Shown piece after piece: positions 1 through 5,851 of a stretch of 8,891 bases of DNA. The position numbers and the translations under genes were made by a program. The stretch spans positions 1-8,891 of the forward strand of contig DAOUPY010000038.1 in NCBI GenBank assembly GCA_030625925.1. Direction: 5' to 3'. The notes beneath the pieces are model-generated. The model was not told the origin of the DNA and ran no database searches. It was given only the letters and a program-made list of their open reading frames with translations. The DNA comes from Fusobacteriaceae bacterium (GTDB lineage: Bacteria; Fusobacteriota; Fusobacteriia; Fusobacteriales; Fusobacteriaceae). Within the stretch, counting starts at the first letter, position 1. Every line of letters begins with the position of its first letter.

Positions 1-250
1 GCCTAGATCTTTACAGGATGTAGACTGTGCATTTATCAATGGAAACTATGCTTTAGACGCTGGAATTGACCCTGTAAAAGATGCTATATTGAGAGAGGGA
101 AAAGACTCACCTTACTCCAATATTGTGGCTGTTAAAACAGAAAATAAAGAAGATCCAAAAGTAGAAGCTCTTATGAAAGCACTTCACAGTGAAAAAGTAA
201 AAGACTTTATAATTAACGAGTATAAAGGTATTATCGCACCAACATTTTAA
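1..250 (+). CDS. metQ: MetQ/NlpA-family methionine-binding lipoprotein, C-terminal part
   Basis: Partial gene: the last 82 codons are in the window, in the frame beginning at base 2 and ending with TAA at 248-250. The 5' end lies to the left. The translation carries the family signature near the start, LQDVDCAFINGNYALDAG, followed by DSPYSNIVAVKTEN. This is the typical C-terminal lobe of MetQ/NlpA substrate-binding proteins. In the family, these lipoproteins capture methionine outside the cytoplasmic membrane and deliver it to the MetN ATPase/MetI permease ABC transporter. The Asn in the NGNYA segment lies in the region that forms the ligand pocket in characterised members. The signal peptide, lipobox and any metN/metI neighbours are outside the window, so the methionine specificity is inferred from family resemblance; another NlpA-type ligand is possible. 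The gene is convergent with pyk and is followed two bases after its stop by a strong hairpin. Confidence 0.85.
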   Translation, partial: PRSLQDVDCAFINGNYALDAGIDPVKDAILREGKDSPYSNIVAVKTENKEDPKVEALMKALHSEKVKDFIINEYKGIIAPTF

Positions 251-252
251 GA

Positions 253-304
253 GATAGATCAAAAAGAGGCTAACCCTTTTGGGTTAGCCTCTTTTTGATC
301 TATC
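253..304. terminator. Bidirectional intrinsic terminator between metQ and pyk
   Basis: A perfect inverted repeat has 24-base arms (253-276 and 281-304) around a TTTT loop. The core arm is AAAAAGAGGCTAACCC, so the GC-rich part is flanked by an A-run on one side and a T-run on the other. Each strand therefore reads as a hairpin followed by U residues. It begins two bases after the metQ stop and ends 20 bases from the pyk stop, so it can end transcripts from both convergent genes. Confidence 0.92.
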
Positions 305-324
305 ATATATTTATATAATTTTTA

Positions 325-1755
325 TTATTTAATAGTGATTACTTTTAAAGTGTTTGTAGTTCCTGGCTTATATAACTCTTCACCACAAGATAATACTACA
401 ACATCTCCAGCTACAGCTCCTATATATCTTTTAGATATAATTTGTGCAAATCCTGCAAATGCATCGATAGTCTTTACGTCATCATCGATTGCTGAATCTG
501 TATTCATCACTGGATATACACCCTTAGTCAGCATAAGCTGGTTAGCTGTAGTTTCATTATTTGTAAGTGCTACAATATGTGCTGATGGAAAATATTTTCT
601 CAAGTTTCTAGCTGCTCTACCAGTTTCAGTCGCTACGAAAATCAATTTAGCGTTAAGTGTCTCTGCTACTTCTACAGTTCCTTTAGAAACTGCTTCAGTT
701 ATACTCATATCTCCTCTGAAATCATGATGAACATATCCCATTACTGAGTCTGTTTTTCTACAAATTTTTGCCATTGTAGACACAGCTTCTACCGGGTATT
801 TACCCTTAGCTGTTTCTCCTGAAAGCATTACTGCATCTGTTCCATCTAAGATTGCATTGGCTACGTCTCCTGCTTCTGCTCTAGTTGGTCTTGGATTTTG
901 AATCATTGAATCTAACATTTGAGTAGCTGTGATTACCATCTTCCCGGCTTCATTACACTTATCGATCATCATCTTTTGTGCAAATGGTACTTCCTCTACT
1001 GGAATTTCTACTCCTAGGTCTCCTCTGGCTACCATGATTGCATTAGATAGTTCTAAGATCTCATCAAAGTTATCAACACCCTCTTGATTTTCTATCTTAG
1101 AGATGATTTGGATATTAGCTCCTCCATTCTCCTCTAATACTTTCCTTACTGCTCTTACATCATCAGCTTTTCTGATAAATGAAGCTGCTACAAAGTCTAC
1201 TCCTTGTTCGCAACCAAATTTAAGGTCATTGATATCTTTTTCTGATAATGCCGGTAAGTTTACAGATACACCTGGTAAGTTTACCCCTTTATTTTCTCCC
1301 AATGCTCCAGTATTATTCACAGTACAGATTACCTTATCAGCAATAACTTCTTTAACTGTCAGTCCCACTAAACCATCATCTAATAAGATTATATTTCCAG
1401 CTTTTAAGTCTTCTGTTAATCCTTTATATGTAACTGCTACTATATCCTTGTTTCCAACGATAGTTTCATCAGTTGTAATTGTAAATTCTTGACCGGCTTC
1501 TAAGATTACGTCATCTCCACCTTCTAATTTGATAGTTCTGATCTCAGGTCCCTTTGTATCCAAAAGGATAGCTGCTTTAATTCCTGTCTCTTTTATTACT
1601 TCTCTCATTGTATCTATTCTGCCACCATGTTCAACATAGTTTCCATGGGAAAAATTTAATCTCATTACATTCATTCCAGCTTTTAAAAGGCTGGTTAACA
1701 TTTCCTTTGATTCTGATTTTGGACCAATGGTACATACTATTTTTGTTTTTTTCAT
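325..1755 (-). CDS. pyk: Pyruvate kinase, type I (PykF-like)
   Basis: Cytoplasmic pyruvate kinase: phosphoenolpyruvate + ADP gives pyruvate + ATP, the last step of glycolysis. The product is 476 residues, close to E. coli PykF (470). Visible motifs are the substrate arginine in [11 protein letters not shown] (R32), [11 protein letters not shown] opening the B domain, catalytic K220 and metal ligand E222 in [10 protein letters not shown], metal ligand D246 in [12 protein letters not shown], and the ATQMLDSM and [19 protein letters not shown] blocks. The C-terminal loop [17 protein letters not shown] matches the sugar-phosphate effector site region of fructose-1,6-bisphosphate-activated enzymes. 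The extra C-terminal PEP-utiliser-like domain of Bacillus-type enzymes is absent. An in-frame ATG exists at 1809, but the ATG at 1755 is preferred: it has AGGAGG at 1762-1767, six bases upstream, and gives the conserved [12 protein letters not shown] start. It is the last gene of accD-accA-pfkA-pyk, 58 bases after pfkA, and ends at the shared terminator. Confidence 0.97.
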   Translation of the reverse strand: MKKTKIVCTIGPKSESKEMLTSLLKAGMNVMRLNFSHGNYVEHGGRIDTMREVIKETGIKAAILLDTKGPEIRTIKLEGGDDVILEAGQEFTITTDETIVGNKDIVAVTYKGLTEDLKAGNIILLDDGLVGLTVKEVIADKVICTVNNTGALGENKGVNLPGVSVNLPALSEKDINDLKFGCEQGVDFVAASFIRKADDVRAVRKVLEENGGANIQIISKIENQEGVDNFDEILELSNAIMVARGDLGVEIPVEEVPFAQKMMIDKCNEAGKMVITATQMLDSMIQNPRPTRAEAGDVANAILDGTDAVMLSGETAKGKYPVEAVSTMAKICRKTDSVMGYVHHDFRGDMSITEAVSKGTVEVAETLNAKLIFVATETGRAARNLRKYFPSAHIVALTNNETTANQLMLTKGVYPVMNTDSAIDDDVKTIDAFAGFAQIISKRYIGAVAGDVVVLSCGEELYKPGTTNTLKVITIK

Positions 1756-1813
1756 TACTTTCCTCCTGAATTTGTAAAAAATTATTATGAATGAGCTTCC
1801 GCTCAGCATTATA

Positions 1814-2782
1814 TTATTTGGTTAAGATATGAGCTAATTCAATATCTTTTCTTTTTTGAGTGTTATCCACTATTCCATTCCATGCATAATCAATGAATTT
1901 TGTAGTTATCTTGTTACTCTCAGAACAAATCATCATCCCACTTTCTCCTGCCATAAGTTCTTTTACAGCCCTAGCACCCATTTTTGTTGCTAATACTCTG
2001 TCGAATGCAGATGGTGATCCCCCTCTTTGAATATGTCCTAACACAGTTATTCTCAGTTCTGTCTCTACAATTTTCTTTAATTCATTTCCGATTTCGTAGG
2101 CAGATCCTACTCCCTCAGAAACTAAGATTATATCATGTAATTTCCCCATAGCTCTTCTCTCTTTTATAACATCAGCTATATCTTGTACAGTATCCTTTGC
2201 TTCTGGTATGAAGAAACCATCTCCTCCAGCAGCTAATGATGCATATAGTGCCAAATCTCCTGCATCTCTACCCATTACTTCTACTAAATAAGTTCTTTCA
2301 TGGGAAGTAGCAGTATCTCTCAACCTAACCATAGCTTCTATGATTATATTTAAAGTCGTATCATATCCAATGGTAAAATCTGTTCCGATTATATCATTAT
2401 CTATAGTCCCTGGAATTCCAATAACCTTTATTCCGTGTTCCTTGTATAAAAGATCTGCTCCATGGAATGACCCGTCTCCACCAATAACTATAAGACCCTC
2501 TATTTCGTGAGCCTTTAAATTGTCTGCAGCGATTTTTCTTATTTCCGGATCTTTAAATTCAGGCAGTCTGGCACTCAAAAGCACCGTTCCCCCTCTGTCT
2601 ATAATTCCACTTACATCAGAACTGGTCATCTTAAAAATATCATTATCTAACATCCCTTTATAACCTCTTCTTACACCAAACACTTCTATTCCGTGGTAAA
2701 ATGCAAACTTTGCCGCTGATCTAATGGCAGCATTCATTCCTGGTGCATCTCCACCACTTGTTAATATGGCTATTCTTTTCAT
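1814..2782 (-). CDS. pfkA: ATP-dependent 6-phosphofructokinase
   Basis: Cytoplasmic enzyme that phosphorylates fructose 6-phosphate to fructose 1,6-bisphosphate, the committed step of glycolysis. The 322-residue product matches the bacterial PfkA length (about 320). Motifs in order: [16 protein letters not shown] (ATP loop, with effector-site R21), [14 protein letters not shown] (101-105), PGTIDND with catalytic D128, [23 protein letters not shown], and [14 protein letters not shown], which binds the sugar phosphate. Gly at position 104 and Gly in PGTIDND (Asp and Lys in pyrophosphate-dependent enzymes) point to ATP as donor. A TTG at 2800 would add six residues, but the ATG at 2782 has AGGGGT at 2791-2796, eight bases upstream, and gives the standard [11 protein letters not shown] start. 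It lies 76 bases after accA and 58 before pyk; its product is the usual activator of type I pyruvate kinase encoded next door. I found no convincing promoter or terminator in either gap. Confidence 0.97.
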   Translation of the reverse strand: MKRIAILTSGGDAPGMNAAIRSAAKFAFYHGIEVFGVRRGYKGMLDNDIFKMTSSDVSGIIDRGGTVLLSARLPEFKDPEIRKIAADNLKAHEIEGLIVIGGDGSFHGADLLYKEHGIKVIGIPGTIDNDIIGTDFTIGYDTTLNIIIEAMVRLRDTATSHERTYLVEVMGRDAGDLALYASLAAGGDGFFIPEAKDTVQDIADVIKERRAMGKLHDIILVSEGVGSAYEIGNELKKIVETELRITVLGHIQRGGSPSAFDRVLATKMGARAVKELMAGESGMMICSESNKITTKFIDYAWNGIVDNTQKRKDIELAHILTK

Positions 2783-2858
2783 ATCCAAACACCCCTTCAA
2801 ATATAACTTCTATGGTTATTTTCTAATAATTTAATAATTATTCAAGAGGTTTTTTTAT

Positions 2859-3806
2859 TTATACCCCTTGATTCACTTCACCTATTTTTCTAAATTTTTC
2901 ATATCTCAGATCTTTTAATTCCAAAATAGGAAGATCTTTTATTTCTGCATAAGCTTCCAATACTTTTACTTTTAAATTTTTAGCCATCATCTCATGATCC
3001 CTGTGAGCTCCCCCTAAAGGTTCCTCTATGATATCGTCTATAACTCCTAATTTTCTCAATTGCTTAGCTGATATTTTAAGGTCATTTGCTGCTTGGGATG
3101 CTCTAGATGCATCTTTATATAAAATTGCTGCACATCCTTCCGGTGATATTACAGAATATACACTATTTTCAAGCATAAATACTCTGTCTGCCACTCCCAG
3201 AGCCAAGGCACCTCCAGATCCACCTTCTCCAATAACAATTGCTATAATCGGAGTTGATAACCCGGCCATCTCCATAAGATTTCTGGCTATTGCTTCTCCC
3301 TGCCCGTGTTTTTCTGCATCTATTCCTGGATATGCTCCAGCTGTGTCTATCAATGTTAAAACTGGCAGTTTAAACCTTTCTGCTAATTTCATAAGTCTAA
3401 GAGCTTTTCTATACCCTTCTGGATTTGCCATCCCAAAGTTTCTGTATATATTGGATTCCATATCTCTACCTTTTTGGTGACCAATTATTACAAATCTCTT
3501 TCCACCTATCTTTCCAATTCCTCCTACAATAGCCGGATCATCTTTAAACAATCTGTCTCCATGCAGTTCTTCGAAATCTTCTACAATGTGCTCTATATAA
3601 TCTAAAGTATATGGTCTCTTTGGATGTCTAGCTACCGACACCCTCTCCCACGAACTCAAATTTTTATAAATTTCAACGGACATCTTTTCTTTCTCCGCCT
3701 CTAATTTCTCTATCTCAGCAGATAGATCGATCTCTTTCTCTTTAGAAAATTCTTTTAATTCACTTATTTTTATCTCTATATCTTTCAATTTTTTTTCAAA
3801 TTCCAT
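2859..3806 (-). CDS. accA: Acetyl-CoA carboxylase, carboxyltransferase subunit alpha
   Basis: Alpha subunit of the carboxyltransferase half of acetyl-CoA carboxylase. With AccD it moves the carboxyl group from biotin on AccB to acetyl-CoA, making malonyl-CoA for fatty-acid synthesis. The product is 315 residues (E. coli AccA 319). Residues 1-45 are a charged, Lys/Glu-rich N-terminal helix region. The crotonase-like core follows with RPYTLDYIEHIVEDFEELHG, IDTAGAYPGIDAEKHGQGEA, IVIGEGGSGGALALG (the oxyanion-hole glycines) and SVISPEGCAAILYK. The start is the ATG at 3806, with GGGGG at 3815-3819 eight bases upstream. An in-frame TTG at 3833 lies inside the end of accD and has no better ribosome site. 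The 16-base gap after accD suggests translational coupling, which fits the alpha2beta2 stoichiometry of the complex. The biotin carboxylase and biotin carrier genes are not in the window. Confidence 0.97.
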   Translation of the reverse strand: MEFEKKLKDIEIKISELKEFSKEKEIDLSAEIEKLEAEKEKMSVEIYKNLSSWERVSVARHPKRPYTLDYIEHIVEDFEELHGDRLFKDDPAIVGGIGKIGGKRFVIIGHQKGRDMESNIYRNFGMANPEGYRKALRLMKLAERFKLPVLTLIDTAGAYPGIDAEKHGQGEAIARNLMEMAGLSTPIIAIVIGEGGSGGALALGVADRVFMLENSVYSVISPEGCAAILYKDASRASQAANDLKISAKQLRKLGVIDDIIEEPLGGAHRDHEMMAKNLKVKVLEAYAEIKDLPILELKDLRYEKFRKIGEVNQGV

Positions 3807-3822
3807 ATCATTAACCCCCAAA

Positions 3823-4701
3823 TTATAGTCCAAATAAATTATCTAGTACCCTGTGTACAGTTTTTTTAAGATCTTGCCTCTTAGCAATGATATCCACCAT
3901 TCCACATTCTTGGACAAATTCACTCAACTGAAATCCTTTAGGTAATTTTTGTTTTATTGTTTGTTCTATAACTCTAGGTCCTGCAAACCCTATGAGAGCT
4001 TTTGGCTCACTGATGATTACATCTCCTAACATAGCAAATGATGCAGTTACCCCTCCAGTAGTTGGATCTACCGGAATAGATATAAAAGGTACCCCTTTTT
4101 CACGAAGTCTATCTAATGCCGCAGAAGTTTTTGCCATTTGCATAAGTGATAATATCCCCTCATGCATCCTAGCCCCTCCAGAGGTTGCTACTACTATTAC
4201 AGGTATCTTTCTTTCAATACCCCTTTCAATTGCACGGGTTATTTTTTCCCCTACAACTGTTCCCATACTTCCACCTAAAAAAGAAAAATCCATGGCAGCT
4301 ATACTAACTTCCATTCCAAATATCTTTCCAACTCCAGAGATAACTCCTTCTTTTAATTTAGTTTTTATCTTTGCACTTTCTATTTTTTCTGCATAATCAG
4401 GAAATTTAAGGGGATCTTTTGTAGACATGTCTACATCAAACTCCTCAAAAGTATCCTTATCTATCAACAATTCAATCCTTTGCTTACCACTCATCTTAAA
4501 GTAGTTGTCACAATTTGGACATCTCATCTCGTTTGTTTTAATATCCTTTTTGTAGATTATTTCATTACACCCTGGGCACTTAACCCATAGCCCTGAACCT
4601 GTTATATTCGGTTCCACCTTTTCTTCTACCTTTTTTTCTACCTTTTTTTTCTCGATTTTCAATGTAGCGTACTTTTTTTTATTAATAGAGAAAATACCCA
4701 T
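3823..4701 (-). CDS. accD: Acetyl-CoA carboxylase, carboxyltransferase subunit beta
   Basis: Beta subunit of the acetyl-CoA carboxylase carboxyltransferase, 292 residues (E. coli AccD 304). The N-terminus is lysine-rich (about residues 8-30, with repeated KKVE units). A four-cysteine zinc ribbon follows, KCPGCNE and MRCPNCD, with cysteines at 42, 45, 61 and 64. The crotonase-like core has FLGGSMGTVVGEKI, ATSGGARMHEG, SIPVDPTTGGVTASFAMLGD and GFAGPRVIEQT. In E. coli the zinc ribbon also binds RNA/DNA and represses acc translation; whether that applies here is unknown. A GTG at 4710 directly abuts the Shine-Dalgarno and is too close to use. The ATG at 4701 has AGGAGG at 4712-4717, ten bases upstream, and is chosen. 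It is the first gene of the four-gene cluster, behind a good promoter at 4759-4787. Two A8 runs and one A7 run sit in the first 30 codons. Confidence 0.96.
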   Translation of the reverse strand: MGIFSINKKKYATLKIEKKKVEKKVEEKVEPNITGSGLWVKCPGCNEIIYKKDIKTNEMRCPNCDNYFKMSGKQRIELLIDKDTFEEFDVDMSTKDPLKFPDYAEKIESAKIKTKLKEGVISGVGKIFGMEVSIAAMDFSFLGGSMGTVVGEKITRAIERGIERKIPVIVVATSGGARMHEGILSLMQMAKTSAALDRLREKGVPFISIPVDPTTGGVTASFAMLGDVIISEPKALIGFAGPRVIEQTIKQKLPKGFQLSEFVQECGMVDIIAKRQDLKKTVHRVLDNLFGL

Positions 4702-4719
4702 TAACTTCACTCCTCCTAG

Positions 4720-4732
4720 TTAGTAAAACTAA
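4720..4732. promoter_or_regulatory. Possible operator palindrome in the accD leader
   Basis: Perfect 5-base arms, TTAGT and ACTAA, flank AAA, just upstream of the accD Shine-Dalgarno and roughly 20-32 bases after the predicted transcription start. The half-sites resemble those of fatty-acid regulators such as FapR (TTAGTA...TACTAA), but the overall site is shorter than the known 17-base FapR operator. An operator role is inference; in AT-rich DNA a palindrome this short can occur by chance. Confidence 0.3.
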
Positions 4733-4758
4733 ATAAAAGACTTTTACGCCTATTATAA

Positions 4759-4787
4759 ATTTTACTAGATTTTATATATTATTGCAA
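4759..4787 (-). promoter_or_regulatory. Predicted sigma-70 promoter of accD-accA-pfkA-pyk
   Basis: On the minus strand, TTGCAA (4782-4787) is separated by exactly 17 bases from TAAAAT (4759-4764). This is close to the TTGACA-17-TATAAT consensus and predicts a start near 4752 and a leader of about 50 bases before the accD ATG at 4701. It is the best-spaced promoter upstream of the cluster, and the AT-rich setting is its main weakness. Confidence 0.65.
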
Positions 4788-4930
4788 TCTTCCCATTGCG
4801 TCATTATTGTTATTTTACCATATAATCTTGTTTAATTTTTACTCAAAACAAAAAAAGTCTCTTTTTTGAAGAATAAGTTGTTTTTTTATTTTTTTTTCTT
4901 CCATTCCATGAGAAAAATACAGACACACAA

Positions 4931-4952
4931 TATAATTACAACTGTTATTATA
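4931..4952. repeat. 22-base imperfect dyad, possible regulator site
   Basis: The arms TATAATTACA and TGTTATTATA surround a central AC. They pair at nine of ten positions, with only the seventh base of each arm mismatched. The centre TACAnnTGT resembles BlaI/MecI/CopY-type operators (TACAnnTGTA). It lies 57 bases upstream of the -35 of the lipoprotein promoter and overlaps a weaker plus-strand promoter-like pair (TTACAA 4936-4941, TATTAT 4958-4963). The function is not known from sequence. Confidence 0.35.
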
Positions 4953-5009
4953 CACTATATTATGCTTTTTTTGTATCTCTATCTTTTTCCCTTTATATTC
5001 TTAGAGAGA

Positions 5010-5038
5010 TTGACATTTATAGATTAGAATTATATACT
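5010..5038 (+). promoter_or_regulatory. Predicted sigma-70 promoter of the lipoprotein gene
   Basis: A consensus TTGACA (5010-5015) is followed after 17 bases by TATACT (5033-5038). The predicted start is near 5045, giving a leader of about 60 bases before the ATG at 5105. The match to consensus is strong, so the gene is probably well expressed in growing cells. Confidence 0.8.
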
Positions 5039-5104
5039 TTATAGACAACTGAACTTTCGCGATGGGGCAAAACATCAATTACAACAAATTTTTAGGAGGC
5101 TTTT

Positions 5105-5806
5105 ATGAAAAACAAGTTAAAGATGATTTTTCTCTCTGGATTGATTCTATCTTTGGGAGCATGTACCAATATTCAAGATACATTTATAGGTGCTCCTACA
5201 TATACAGAGGTCGAAAAAAGTAATTTCAATGTACAAGAAGAAACTCAATTATTCGCCATGGGCAGTTATAAAGTCAATGAAAGCGGAACTGCTGTAGCTA
5301 AGATGAAAGCCAAAGAGCAGGCAGAAACATACTTAAAGAAACAAATTTTCAATGAAACTACAAATGTATTGAATTCGTTTTTTAACGAAATTCATACTAA
5401 AAATATCGTGATTTCCAAAGATACAGTTGAGGACCTGGCTAATCTCGTTTCATCACAGCTGATAAAGGATGCTGTTACAGCAAATTCTTGGAACAACGAG
5501 GGGAAGGAGTTTATCGTTTTAGCTATAGATAAAAACAGAATCCCTGAAAAAGTCAAAGAAACCTTTGTTGTCCATCTTCAAGCTGTTATTGATGACCTGG
5601 ATGGGGCGATCAATAAAGTTTCAAAAGAATATGTAGAGATCGCTGCTCCTCCTGTTGCTGTTGAAGAAACTCCTATAGTAAAAACAACTGAAGTTGAAAC
5701 TATCAATGAAACAGCAAAAACAGAAAACAGAAAATCCAGCGATCCTGTCAGTGATTCGGATAATGATAAAAATGCTGAACCAGAAGTATTTTTAGATGAT
5801 TTTTAA
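5105..5806 (+). CDS. Putative outer-surface lipoprotein, possibly LPP20-like
   Basis: A 233-residue protein of unassigned function. Residues 1-19 form a lipoprotein signal peptide (basic MKNKLK, then a hydrophobic stretch) ending in the lipobox LGAC, with the lipidated cysteine at 20. The next residue is Thr, not the Asp that retains lipoproteins in the inner membrane of E. coli. Residues about 48-155 look like one folded alpha/beta domain: MGSYKVNESGTAVAKMKAKEQAETYLKKQI, written here as the two halves MGSYKVNESGTAVAK and MKAKEQAETYLKKQI, then EFIVLAIDKNRIPEKVKE. A Gly-rich strand, an Ala-rich helix and a late VLAxD strand is a pattern seen in the LPP20 family, but this is by eye only. Residues about 180-233 are Pro/Glu/Thr/Asp-rich, probably disordered, with an acidic end. 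AGGAGG at 5094-5099 sits five bases before the ATG. It is monocistronic, with its own promoter and terminator. Confidence 0.85.
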   Translation: MKNKLKMIFLSGLILSLGACTNIQDTFIGAPTYTEVEKSNFNVQEETQLFAMGSYKVNESGTAVAKMKAKEQAETYLKKQIFNETTNVLNSFFNEIHTKNIVISKDTVEDLANLVSSQLIKDAVTANSWNNEGKEFIVLAIDKNRIPEKVKETFVVHLQAVIDDLDGAINKVSKEYVEIAAPPVAVEETPIVKTTEVETINETAKTENRKSSDPVSDSDNDKNAEPEVFLDDF

Positions 5807-5823
5807 ACAATATTATAATAATT

Positions 5824-5851
5824 AAAAATGGAAGCCTGGGCTTCCATTTTT
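5824..5851. terminator. Bidirectional intrinsic terminator between the lipoprotein and GGDEF genes
   Basis: Perfect 12-base arms, AAAAATGGAAGC (5824-5835) and GCTTCCATTTTT (5840-5851), flank a CTGG loop. Flanking A and T runs give a U-tail on both strands. It starts 18 bases after the lipoprotein stop. Its right arm touches the last base of the GGDEF stop codon (5851-5853), so the minus-strand transcript terminates directly after the coding sequence. Confidence 0.9.

Larger units (their letters stand above)
4702..5104. other. Divergent intergenic region between accD and the lipoprotein gene
   Basis: About 400 bases without a credible gene on either strand. It holds a minus-strand promoter for accD (4759-4787) with a small palindrome in the predicted leader (4720-4732), T-rich tracts at about 4861-4910 that could make bent DNA, a 22-base dyad (4931-4952), and a plus-strand promoter for the lipoprotein gene (5010-5038). 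A second, weaker minus-strand promoter-like pair (TTGAGT at 4841-4846 and TATATG at 4819-4824, 16 apart) is also present. No tRNA-like fold or riboswitch core was recognised. Confidence 0.75.

Noticed and set aside
335..727. Open frame on the plus strand inside pyk, with similar plus-strand frames at 1103-1492, 3028-3480 and 3992-4396
   Set aside because: They are antisense to well-supported genes with intact motifs, have no ribosome binding sites of note, and give low-complexity Ser/Ile/Leu-rich translations. They are shadows of the minus-strand genes.
1790..1810. Small hairpin TGAGC-TTCC-GCTCA in the pfkA-pyk gap
   Set aside because: The stem is only five base pairs with no immediate T-run. 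It is too small to be called a terminator, though it might slightly affect mRNA processing.
2783..2858. Possible internal promoter or terminator in the 76-base gap between accA and pfkA
   Set aside because: A TTGAAT is present, but no good -10 lies 16-18 bases downstream, and the short AT-only inverted repeats have no GC core. Read-through from accA is the simpler reading.
4846..4870. Hairpin-like CAAAAAAG/CTTTTTTTG near the T-rich tract of the intergenic region
   Set aside because: The stem is almost entirely A-T with one or two G-C pairs and would be too weak for termination. No gene ends nearby to need it.
5050..5078. GAACTTT followed by an ATCAA-like element, resembling an ECF/sigma-E promoter before the lipoprotein gene
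   Set aside because: The -35 lacks the leading GG, the -10 element is not convincing and the spacing is loose. The sigma-70 promoter just upstream explains expression better.
5045..5104. Leader of the lipoprotein gene as a possible riboswitch
   Set aside because: At about 60 bases it is short, and only a weak four-base GATG/CATC pairing is visible. No known riboswitch core was recognised.
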